Assembly: GCA_039545355.1 (NCBI GenBank)
Contig: BCJJ01000016.1
Span: 124,001-188,000 of the forward strand
Direction of reading: 5' to 3'
Length of the DNA stretch: 64,000 nt
DNA from: Trichosporon coremiiforme
Lineage: Eukaryota; Basidiomycota; Tremellomycetes; Trichosporonales; Trichosporonaceae
Shown here piece after piece: positions 11,897-20,995 of the stretch; positions within the stretch are counted from its first letter, which is position 1, and each line of letters opens with the position of its first letter. Both the position numbers and the translations under genes were made by a program. The notes beneath the pieces were generated by a model, which saw nothing but the letters and a program-made list of their open reading frames with translations, did not search any database and was not told the DNA's origin.

Positions 11897-12889
11897 ATGA
11901 ACCAGCGCTTCATCCGGATCTCGTACACGATCATCTTTGGCATCACGCTGATCATCTCGATCATCACGCTCGGTATCTCGGCCTCGCTCGTCAGCACGTA
12001 CAACAAGAACGGGTACCCGCCCGAGCACACTGGGGCTTACCGCGACCGACTCCGTCTCCTCCTCGTCGCGGCGGTTTGGACGACGTTCTTTGCTCGTGAG
12101 TATCCCCCGGCCGCCGGGCTCGCCGCCGGGCAGTCGCGGCCGCATGGCGTCAGCGGCGTTTGTGGTCGCGATGCTGCCAGAGAGAAGGGAGTATATGGGA
12201 GACAAACGGGGTATGGGGGACGATGGATGCGTGTGCCCCCTTGCCCCCCCTGCATTGACGGGGAGCAGCGACGACTGCACACAGTGCACGGACGAGATGG
12301 GGACAGACGGCTGCAGCGGCGGCGAAGGGTGGAGTTCTCGCCGAGGCACGCCGTTTGGCCCTCGGCCACTCCTCTCCCCTGCCTGCCGTCTGCAATCCAC
12401 CTCTCCGCTGGCTGGGCATCTCCTTCCCTGCTGGATGGGATAGTGGGAGCCGCCATGCTCGCTTCATGCTCGCCCTCTGGCTCTTCGTTATCTTAGCTGT
12501 CGTGGCCTGCGTGCCCAGGGTCGCTCTCCCTGCGCTCTTTCCAGCCCTCTCACCCACGCCAATGCTAACCCGCAGTCATCTTCCAGTTTGGTTTCCAGTT
12601 CTTCGGCCACAGCACGCTCTGGGGCATCCTCCCGCACCTGATCTGGGTCATAATCGGCTTCATCCTGTACATGATTGGCTCTGCCTCTCTCACAGCTCTG
12701 ACCGACAAGCTCGACTGCGGCGACGTCTCGGATCTCTTCGAGCGTTGCAACATGCTCAAGGCCTCTGTCGTCACTGGCTGGATCACGACGATCATGCTCT
12801 TCATCGCGCTCCTGTACCTCATCGCGCTCGCTTTCAAGGCCCGCGGATGGGGCGGCGTCCACAAGCAGAACCTCTACGTTGACGCTTAA
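11897..12889 (+). CDS. Small four-TM membrane protein, MARVEL-like
   Basis: The exons are 11897-12095 and 12576-12889, giving 170 residues. The 480-nt intron begins GTGAGT, carries TGCTAAC near 12563 and ends CGCAG. Four hydrophobic helices are visible: one near residues 8-32, a second across the splice junction (LLLVAAVWTTFFA joined to LIFQFGFQFF), a third around LIWVIIGFILYMIG and a fourth around GWITTIMLFIALLYLIAL. This size and layout fits fungal MARVEL-domain proteins, which organise plasma-membrane subdomains. The assignment rests on topology, not on a clear motif. A Cys pair lies in the loop before the last helix (LDCGDVSDLFERC). The intron is much longer than others here, so an unrecognised internal exon or alternative splicing is possible. 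Confidence 0.7.
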
Positions 12890-12922
12890 GCTTTGATCTC
12901 GGATTGTGGAGCTGAATGGACG

Positions 12923-13186
12923 GAGAGTAGGAGAGTAGGAGAGTAGGAGAGTAGGAGAGTAGGAGAGTAGGAGAGTAGGAGAGTAGGAGAGTAGGAGAGT
13001 AGGAGAGTAGGAGAGTAGGAGAGTAGGAGAGTAGGAGAGTAGGAGAGTAGGAGAGTAGGAGAGTAGGAGAGTAGGAGAGTAGGAGAGTAGGAGAGTAGGA
13101 GAGTAGGAGAGTAGGAGAGTAGGAGAGTAGGAGAGTAGGAGAGTAGGAGAGTAGGAGAGTAGGAGAGTAGGAGAGTAGGAGAGTAG
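12923..13186. repeat. Minisatellite, 33 perfect copies of GAGAGTAG
   Basis: The 8-nt unit GAGAGTAG repeats without a change for 264 bp, then degenerates (AGAGTCGG variants) to about 13212. It begins 34 bp after the stop codon of the MARVEL-like gene, so it is probably transcribed as a purine-only 3' UTR apart from the single U in each unit. Confidence 0.95.
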
Positions 13187-13618
13187 GCGTAGAGTCGGAG
13201 AGTCGGAGAGTAGCCTTAGCCGGGCGACACTGTCGCGTCGGGTTCTATAATCATCGCCTCCAATGCATGGCCGTTGTCACATCTTATCTTATCACGACCG
13301 AGGACGCCACCGAGCGCCCGTGCGCGCCCCGAGCGCTCAAGGTGGTCCACGCATGCCTCCATGCTGACTCTGCAACCGTGCCGTACTTGACGACAAGCGA
13401 TGTCTCGGTGACCTCGGTGACACGTTCTTTGGTGCCGTGTGCCTCGCTCCGATGATACTTATACACACATTTCGCTCACATGTAGCACTTGCTATCTACT
13501 GGTCTATGTAATCGTTGCGGTCGTTTCTGTTCGAGAGGGTTGGGGCCGTAATCGTCGGGTGTCGTACACACTCGTCGCTGTCGTACAGTTACAAGGGTAA
13601 TTTGACTTGGGAAGTCTC
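13187..13618. other. Convergent intergenic region
   Basis: This stretch lies between the minisatellite and the stop codon of the SulP gene. I see no gene or defined site in it. Confidence 0.4.
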
Positions 13619-16387
13619 TTACGCTGGGTTCAGGGACGAGGTCGTCGCCTCGCGCAGGCGCACGCGCGATCCAAAGATGCGCGAGCCGAAGCCGAGCGAC
13701 TCGACCTCGTGCATCGCGGAGCTGAGGTTCGCGTGGAACCGGTGCGGTCCCAGCAGCTCGGGAATGCCCACAATGTGGAACAGGTCCAGCTGGGCGGGTC
13801 GCAGGTGGGCGAAGTAGATGCCGACGCCACGCTGCTCGTACGCGCGCACGAGCTCGTTCAGAATCTGGAGTGCGCTGGCGTCGATCTCCTCGACCTGTGA
13901 CAGTCAGCTTGATGCTGGGCCTCGAAGCTTACGTCTCCCATGTGAAGAATGATCGCCTTTGCGTTGTCACGGCGCGGAACGTCAGAAGGGTGGCTCTTCT
14001 TCGGACCGTAGAGCTCAAGCTGGCGGTTAGCGTACATACCTCCGTTTAACTCACACGACGGAGCCGCTCCTTCAGCTGGCCCGTGTTGGCAAACGAGAGA
14101 CTCTCGCGGATTCTGACGACGAGCTGCGATCAGTTTTGGTCGCCGTCCGAACAACTCACCACACCGGGAATCTCCTCCTGTGCTTCCTCGTCCTCATCGA
14201 TAGGCACCCACTCGTCACTGTGAGGATTGCGGCCGATGATCTTAATACGAGGCTGAGTGCTACGCTGAATGACGAGAATGAGGGAGAAGATGACGGAGAT
14301 GACGAGACCCATCTGTCGTCAGCTAAAGATCCCCTCTCCCAGCTAGCTCACCTCGATGGAGAAACACAGTGTGATGACAAATGTGCCGACCATCTGCAGG
14401 AAGTCGGTCCAAGCTCGGGTCTGGTAGTAGAAGATGATCTCGTGAGGCGCCTCGGTGAGGACTGAAGTTAGCTTCCAGACAGCCTGAGTCAGCTTACTAG
14501 AGTACACAACAGTCGTAATGATGGCTGAAAGAACGCATTTAGGCAAGAAGAACAGCCATGGCACGATGAAGAAGACGGCAAGAACAAGAATGATGGCGGT
14601 GATGATGCTCGCCATCTGAGTACGGGCACCGGTCTGGCCGTTGAGGCGAGAACCTATCTGTCAGCTGGCCACATCACACGCAACTCACGTGTAACCGATC
14701 CGAAGATGGGCAAGGTGCCGGGGACCGTGATGAGCGACGCAACGAGGTTGGTAGCTCCGAGCGCCACGAGTTCACGGTTGGGACTGACAGGATATCCGTA
14801 CTTCGCGGCATTCTCTCGCGCAGCCACCATGGAATCGACGACTCCAACGACAGCCATGACGAACGCCGTGGGGAACTGTCGTCAGTTGAGTGTCACGAAG
14901 GGGAGCTCACAGTGGCAGTGAAGTACTTGACCGTGCTTTTGGTGAGAGGTGATCCGAACGGAAGGCCGCCGTCCGTCTTCACGCGGCCCAAAATGTCGAC
15001 ACCATGCTTGTCCCATCGGAAGATGCCGTTCAGAACTGTTGGTCAGCGGGAGCCCCGCTACAGACACTCACCAGTCGTGCTCACGACGACCACCAGAATC
15101 TCGGGAACGAAGCGCAGCCACTTGCCACCAGGACGCTTCGTAGCGACGCCCTTCCCAATCTTGGATAGAATAAGGAAGGCCAAGCATGAAAGAGACAATG
15201 TCATCGTGTACGGGTTGAACAGCTTGATGTGCTGGATCGTGAAGATCAGCTTCGGGATCGGAAGTTCCGGCACGTCATAACCCTCGTCCACCAGGTGGTT
15301 AAGACCTAAAAGCGGGAGAAGCTGTTCGATAAGGATGATCTGCGGTGTCAGACTGCAAAGGCCAGGGTGATAACCGGCATGACTCACCACACCGATGGCG
15401 GTGATGAAACCGCGCAGAAGGGCTCTGCTGAGCACCACGTCCAGGAACCCGAGCCTGAGCAGGCCGAGGATGGAGGTGAGCACACCGACAGTGAACGTGG
15501 TCATGACGGCGATGGCGATGCCCTCGGCGGCAGGATCTTCGGGTACACTGTGCGGGTCTCCATAGACGAAGTTATCGATCATTTGACCCATCATTAGGGA
15601 CAGCGACGCTTCAGGTCCCATCGACATTTGACTGACGTTAGCTGACCCGAACGATTCCAGTAGCCCACCGGCAAGTTCCAAGCGCACCGTAGACGAAGGC
15701 CGGAACAGCACTGGCCCACAGACCTGCCACAGGGGTGAGGTGAGCCAGAGCAGAGGCATACGACATTGTCTGTGTGGGTTAGTCACGGCTCGGACCCCAC
15801 TGGCTTACCTGCGGAATCATAAGACAAGCCACCGACACGCCTGCGACAAGGTCGCCAGAGAATCTGAGTCGTCGTCAGCCTGTTCAGAAGTGATGTGCGG
15901 CTGCGCCGAATGGTGCGACGCCGTGGGTGACTTCTTACGCAGCTCTGCTGCTGATCGCCACGAATGTGGTTAAGCGCCGTTCGGCACTTAGAGACTCACA
16001 AGGACCAAGAATACTGGGGCAGCCATTCCGTGACAGGGACGTAGTACTTGGAGCGCTGGCGGACCTTCTTGGCCACTCTTGCACCTATCTTCTTGCGCTT
16101 TTTGCCTGAGCCTGCCGTCAGCACAGCACTTGCCATCTTGTTGTGTGAACAATCTCACCGTTCTGCGTCTCCTCATTCGGTTTCGGAGCGTCCTCGTCGT
16201 CGGACAGAGCGCCGTAGCTTGCCGGAGGAGGCTCGATGAGGCGGGAGGACTCGGTGATACGGACGGAGGGAACAGGGGTTGAGGACGATGCGCCACCGAG
16301 CGAGGAAGACATGCCGGCGAGGTCGAGCCTGCTGGAGGCGGGGGTAGCGTTGCGCGAGCTATCTGGAGATGTGGTGAATGTCGGCAT
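13619..16387 (-). CDS. SulP (SLC26-type) anion transporter with STAS domain
   Basis: Fourteen exons give 723 residues. The introns are 16112-16158, 15864-15999, 15770-15808, 15632-15668, 15340-15387, 15036-15071, 14876-14910, 14654-14688, 14462-14497, 14313-14351, 14124-14159, 14020-14054 and 13895-13932. Joining them keeps the frame throughout. About 90 disordered N-terminal residues precede the SulP signature region (SGDLVAGVSVACLMIPQTMS, then GTCRQMSMGPEASLSLM), followed by many TM helices. A C-terminal STAS domain contains ILHMGDVEEIDASALQIL. SulP proteins carry sulfate, bicarbonate or other anions. The long N-terminus and sequence style are closer to the non-Sul1 fungal branch, so sulfate is not certain. 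Ten introns are 40 nt or shorter. One, 14654-14688, ends TAG instead of CAG. Confidence 0.93.
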
Positions 16388-17182
16388 TGTGGGTGGAGTT
16401 GCCTGGGATCATGCAATGATGAACGAAAGGAGAGTGGAGTCGAAAGAAAAGAAGGACGTGATGGGCGATGCGTGTGATAGTCGTGTCAGTCGGTGAATTG
16501 CGAGTGTTGGAATGCGATGGTGGTGATCTTTGGTGCGGATGTTGAGGGACGCCGCCTGGACGCTGTACACTGAATGTTGCGCCATCATAGTGGCCTAAAT
16601 ATTCCACTGGATCCACTGGCAGGCCGGGAGTGACGTCTGAGCGCCAGGGACCAACGCCAAGCAGCCCTATGGCCCTAGCAGTGCCCGCCCACCAGCCATA
16701 TCGCCGCCGCCGATTAGCCTAGGCCCCCTCAAGTCTCAGCTGCATCGCCGCAGTCCGGAGCCTGGAAGCGGGCGTAAACAGCTGCACAGGTGGAGGCCGT
16801 CCACTCACATCAGCCTGAATTGTCCTCAAGATGATCCAGCTCTCCCGTCCTGCTGCTGTTCAACGCCGCCTATCTCGGAACATGCAATGCATAGCAGTCC
16901 ACCCACTCACCCTACAAGCTGCTTGGGCATATGCATGTGCAGCCCACATGTCATGGGCCGTCCGTGTGCCGTGTTACTGGTGGAGCATCAGACGAGATTT
17001 CTGGACACAGGGCCGTGTCCCTTGATCGGCGCGTTGTCATGTCATGGTCGGGTCAACGCAGTGGCAAAACCCTGGACAGTTCTTTTCTGAGTGGCAAATA
17101 CCACGTGCTTATCATCTCCCTACCGTTCAGACCTTTCATCACCGCTCAACCCCATCCAGTGTCAATGACGGCGACATAAGAG
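16388..17182. other. Gene-free region upstream of the SulP gene
   Basis: The leader and promoter of the SulP gene lie at the left end. No convincing frame or defined site is seen further right. Confidence 0.4.
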
Positions 17183-17265
17183 TCAGACAGCCCAGCGTCT
17201 GGGAAATGCGAGGATCGAGCGATTCCTCGGTTGAACCGCAATTGACGGGGGCTCGGCGGCCAGGG

Positions 17266-17334
<69 letters not shown>

Positions 17335-17760
17335 GTGTACAACACACGATCGCATCAACGGCCAGTACACCATCGTCGTCAAAGGCTTCTACCACTGTGA
17401 AGCGCAGTATGAGCCTTGCTCTCCTCCGTTGCTACTGTTGGCACCACAGTCTGAAAGCCGCGAGGCTACCACACTCGGGTCTGCGGCCACGATGAGATCG
17501 AAACCGGTGGGCAAGTCAACCCTGACGCGTTGATACTCGAAACGCCGAAATACTCTTCCGGCAACTACACCACAGGCAAGCAGTGTAAGCACGCCCTGCA
17601 GCACGATGATCGTAAGCAGCCACCCAGCGCTGGGAGACTTTGTAAGCTAGTCTTTGCACATACACCATGTGTGGATGACTGAGCGCATCTGCAGCTGATA
17701 TGATATGCGACGCTCACCAAAAGCGATGCGACTGGAAACGAGGTCGGAAGCGATATCAGG
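17183..17760 (-). pseudogene. Possible relic or unresolved gene for a multi-pass membrane protein
   Basis: Several minus-strand stretches read like protein but are not one open frame. Around 17760-17717 there is DIASDLVSSRIAF followed by a GTGAGC donor. From about 17680 a frame continues with VIHTWCMCKD, one TAG codon, then a strong hydrophobic helix (GWLLTIIVLQGVLTLLACGV) and RVFRRFEYQRVRVDLPTGFD, ending with a stop at 17389. In another frame EAFDDDGVLAVDAIV leads into the poly-C tract, where any frame codes polyproline. I cannot build an unbroken model. It could be a decayed gene, a gene with introns I cannot place, or chance. I recognise no family. Confidence 0.2.
17269..17333. repeat. Homopolymer run of 65 G
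   Basis: Sixty-five consecutive G on the plus strand (C on the minus strand), preceded by GGGGGA. It is far longer than any other homopolymer in the window. It may be a genuine tract or an assembly product of poly-G sequencing artefacts. Confidence 0.9.
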
Positions 17761-17993
17761 TCACGGGACTGAGGCACGTTCAATCATTGACGCGCGACTG
17801 CAGGTAAGGTTAGGTCGCCTCAACAGCACCACCACTCAGCCAAGCCAGGGCCAGAACTCTACTCCAACGTCTACATGCCTGATGTGCCGGTAGCTAGTGC
17901 CCTGATGGAGTGCAGGTTCAAGTAGCGAGCTCCTCATAACTGACCAAGCTTGCCCGCGCTCCACCTTCATCACTTCACCCACTAGCGCCGGCC

Positions 17994-19028
17994 ATGCTCC
18001 TCTCACTACTAGTCTTACCAGTCGTAGGTGCCGTCGACCGCCTAATCTGGGGCGGTACAACGCCTCTCAAGCAATGTGAAGAGACAACCGTCTCCTGGTC
18101 CGGGGGCACGCCGCCGTACAATCTGCAAATCCGCATCGTTGACCCGAACGACTACATGGCCATCCTTCAGGCGGGAGCGACAGATCGCTGGCTCGCGAAG
18201 AATCTGAACGAGTCCTCCTTCGTCTGGCGTGTCGACTACGCTTCCGGGAACGGCATCATCTTCGGCGTCGAGGACAGCTCGGACCCCCAGCGCATCACTG
18301 GCTCGTACGCTGGCGCTCTCACGATAGAATCGGGGAGTGACAACTGCGAGCTCGTCCCCGTCCCCTCCTCCTCTGTCTCCGCTGCGGCCAGTTCGCCCAC
18401 CTCCGCCAGATCCTCGTCACAGGAAGATCTCATGGTCAAGACTATCGCCGAAAGTAGCCCGTCTTCCCTTCTGCCGACCGGGAGCATGCAGGGCGGTCAA
18501 CTAGGTTCCGGCGGGAGCTCAACGAACGTCGGCTCCATCGTCGGCGGGGTAGTGGGTGGCGTTCTGGGCTTGGCCCTGATCATCGGCGTCGTGGTCGGGA
18601 TCTGGCTGTGCACGCGGCGGCGGCACCGCGTCAAAGAGAGAGAGGAGAAGGAGGAGTTTATCGTCGACAATACAGCCGACGCAATGCAGCCCATGGAGGC
18701 CATGGAGACAGCAGTGCACCCGATCACGCCCTTCAGGCGCGAGTACAAACTCGGCTACGACGCCGCTCCCCGGACACCGACGCTGGCGCCCCTCCTGCCA
18801 AGAGTAAATGCACCGCAGCCGCCGATAGTGTACGCCCATTCGCCGCTCTCACCCCAGAGTCAGCAGCCACACGTACCCTTCGCAGTGCCGGGGCGGTACC
18901 CACCGGCATCACCACACGCCCCGCCGAGCGAGTACGCAAGCGATTACGCCGTCGACGCCGGACCGGTCAGGGAGCAGCATCCGCCGAGGTACGATCCAAG
19001 GTGGTCACGGGACCCGGGGAAGCCGTAG
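17994..19028 (+). CDS. Type I membrane protein with Ig-like ectodomain and PPxY tail (paralogue 1 of 3)
   Basis: Single exon, 344 residues. Residues 1-13 are a short signal peptide. Residues 15-118 form a compact beta-rich domain with CEETTVSWSGGTPPY and a closing Cys118, the pattern of the basidiomycete secreted family with QC...WSGG...PPY. A Ser/Thr/Pro stalk covers about 119-178. A Gly-rich TM helix (about 180-206) ends in the basic stop-transfer CTRRRHR. The cytosolic tail contains ITPF, then YAVDAGP, and ends with PPRYDPRW (PPRY at 330-333). PPxY is the ligand for WW domains of Nedd4/Rsp5 ubiquitin ligases, so regulated endocytosis or turnover is a reasonable inference. No enzymatic domain is seen and the ligand is unknown. 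Two paralogues follow on the same strand. Confidence 0.8.
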   Translation: MLLSLLVLPVVGAVDRLIWGGTTPLKQCEETTVSWSGGTPPYNLQIRIVDPNDYMAILQAGATDRWLAKNLNESSFVWRVDYASGNGIIFGVEDSSDPQRITGSYAGALTIESGSDNCELVPVPSSSVSAAASSPTSARSSSQEDLMVKTIAESSPSSLLPTGSMQGGQLGSGGSSTNVGSIVGGVVGGVLGLALIIGVVVGIWLCTRRRHRVKEREEKEEFIVDNTADAMQPMEAMETAVHPITPFRREYKLGYDAAPRTPTLAPLLPRVNAPQPPIVYAHSPLSPQSQQPHVPFAVPGRYPPASPHAPPSEYASDYAVDAGPVREQHPPRYDPRWSRDPGKP

Positions 19029-19368
19029 AAGTCGGTTTGAGAAGAGCGGGAGTGCTGAGAGATTCGGAAGGAGTATGTCAGACCCCAGTAGTGCGAACTT
19101 GTCTTGGGATGGGAGGTCAGAGCGGGGTTTGTCCTCGTCGTCCAACTGGTGTCATGAGCAGAGGTGATGTTGGGGTTGAGAAGTCTTGGCGACTGATGAG
19201 CACGTGTGGTCCGAGTACGATATTGCAACATCTAAGGCCCGCAGCACACAGCGCGTTGTCGGATAGACAGCAATCCTAGAACAGAGCGCGACTCCGTCGG
19301 TGACAACGGTCGTGCGGCCGTGCTTCCTCGTTCCTGCCGTCGGCACATAAGCACCCATCCCCTCGTCC

Positions 19369-19374
19369 TATATA
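19369..19374 (+). promoter_or_regulatory. TATA box of paralogue 2
   Basis: TATATA lies 44 bp before the ATG at 19418. Its position leaves little room for an upstream coding exon. Confidence 0.55.
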
Positions 19375-19417
19375 CCATCAACTCCTCGCCATCAGCCTTC
19401 ATTCACCCATTCACACC

Positions 19418-20491
19418 ATGTCGACAACGGGCGACCTTACATGGACGGGCCCCACCTCCGTCCGCCAATGTGAAGAGACGCTCCTGACATGGAGCGGCGG
19501 AGCAGGTCCGTTCCGCCTCCGAGTAACCACTAGCAACGACGCATCTCGATATCTGGGAGCGTCAACTGGTATCTCAGGGCGCTCATATTCCTGGCTCGTC
19601 GATTACCCTGCCGGCACACAGCTGAGGATCTCTGTTGTACCTTCCCTGGCGCGATACTATCCAACAGTTTCAGTGACGGTCTTGCCCGGCAGCGATGACT
19701 GTACCTCGTACGGGGCTGTTGGTGCTGCCACCATCCGCACGTCCTCCTCTCCTACCTCAAGGGCGCCAGCGATAACGGAGGCTGCCTTCACCCCTCCCAG
19801 AGCCACTGCCACCGTAACATCCTTCGTCACGATCAGTCCCAGCTCTACTCTCTCCGATGAGGACAGCAGCTCGACAGACCAGGTGCAGCAGTCTTCCAGC
19901 ACAAGCCGCGACACGGCACCTACGGTGCACGACTCCTTCGGTCAGCAGTACATTACGACGAGCGACTCTACAACCGTCACGTCCAGTACTGGGCAGCTGA
20001 GCCCCAGCCCTGCCGCTGCCGCCTCCAACTCCGCCTACGGTAGGGCGGGGGAAAACGGAGGCAGCTACGAAGACTCCTCGCTCAACATTGGCCCGCTCGT
20101 CGCCGGTGTCGTAGGCGGCGTGCTTGGCCTGGTCTTGATCGGCGCCCTCCTCTACGGCTGGCTGCGCACTCGCGCCCGGCACCGGGACCAGTTCACCAAT
20201 ACCCTCGACCTCGACGCAGAATACGCCGAGGTGAGGGTGATGGAGCCTGAATCTTACCTCGTCACGCCTTACACGCCGACTGTCACGGCCAGCAGCGACC
20301 GCACGAGAGCCCAGGAAGAATCACCCCTCCTAGCAACGAAGGAGAAGCCGGCGCCACCGGACCCAACGGACGAGTTTGCCGTCGATGCTGGTCCCATCAG
20401 AGAGCAGAGGCAGAGGCCCCCTCAGTACGATCCAAACTGGTCCCGTGAGCAGCCTGAAATCTCGATGAAGCCTGCAGGGGACGAAGGGTAG
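19418..20491 (+). CDS. Single-TM protein with Ig-like domain and PPxY tail (paralogue 2 of 3)
   Basis: Single exon, 357 residues. The N-terminal domain (about 7-95) has RQCEETLLTWSGGAGPF and closes with Cys95, aligning with its neighbours. A long Ser/Thr-rich stalk (about 96-222) is followed by a Gly-rich TM helix (about 224-249) and the basic RTRARHR. The tail holds LVTPY, FAVDAGP and PPQYDPNW (PPQY 334-337). Unlike the other two copies, the first ATG gives no signal peptide; the protein starts almost at the Ig-like domain. A TATA box 44 bp upstream argues against a missing first exon. Either the TM helix acts as the targeting signal, the leader is lost, or the start is misread. The role is unknown, but the shared tail suggests the same trafficking control as its paralogues. 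Confidence 0.75.
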   Translation: MSTTGDLTWTGPTSVRQCEETLLTWSGGAGPFRLRVTTSNDASRYLGASTGISGRSYSWLVDYPAGTQLRISVVPSLARYYPTVSVTVLPGSDDCTSYGAVGAATIRTSSSPTSRAPAITEAAFTPPRATATVTSFVTISPSSTLSDEDSSSTDQVQQSSSTSRDTAPTVHDSFGQQYITTSDSTTVTSSTGQLSPSPAAAASNSAYGRAGENGGSYEDSSLNIGPLVAGVVGGVLGLVLIGALLYGWLRTRARHRDQFTNTLDLDAEYAEVRVMEPESYLVTPYTPTVTASSDRTRAQEESPLLATKEKPAPPDPTDEFAVDAGPIREQRQRPPQYDPNWSREQPEISMKPAGDEG

Positions 20492-20995
20492 CTTTGCACA
20501 CCCGTCGGCCGTGGCCCGTGTGCCTTTGCCCGTGTGCACGTCCGCGATAATGGCCCGCCAGGGGCAACAGCCAGCAGCCTTCGATATGCATAGCTTCTCC
20601 TTCTGCAGCTGCACCTCTTCCCCCGGACCCATGAAGGGCCCCATCGAAGGGCCCTGAGTATGCGCAGTGGTCTCCCTCTCCAGATTCCTCACCCCCATCG
20701 GGTGGCTGAGGTCCAAGCGTCGGCTTGGCTCGCCACCGGCTTAGTAACAAACAACCGTAGGCCGTAGGCACTAGCACTGAACAGATCTCTTCTTTAATGG
20801 GGGGAGGGAGAACGACAGCGGCGACTGATGGTACCTGCCAATGGGCCGATGTGCTCGTGCTCACATGACTGATGCATTGAAAGAGTTGATGTTGACTGAG
20901 TGGGTGTGATCTGTCTTTCGACAGTCAACTCCCCTCTCGAACGACGACCAACTGCCCTGCTCGGACGACGGCCACCAACTCAACCACATTCTCTT
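20492..20995. other. Spacer between paralogues 2 and 3
   Basis: This spacer separates two members of the tandem array. No other gene is visible. The open frame leading into paralogue 3 begins near 20900 with a non-ATG codon and is taken as leader sequence. Confidence 0.4.

Noticed and set aside
12923..13186. CRISPR-like array
   Set aside because: The repeat is a continuous 8-nt tandem unit without spacers in a eukaryotic genome.
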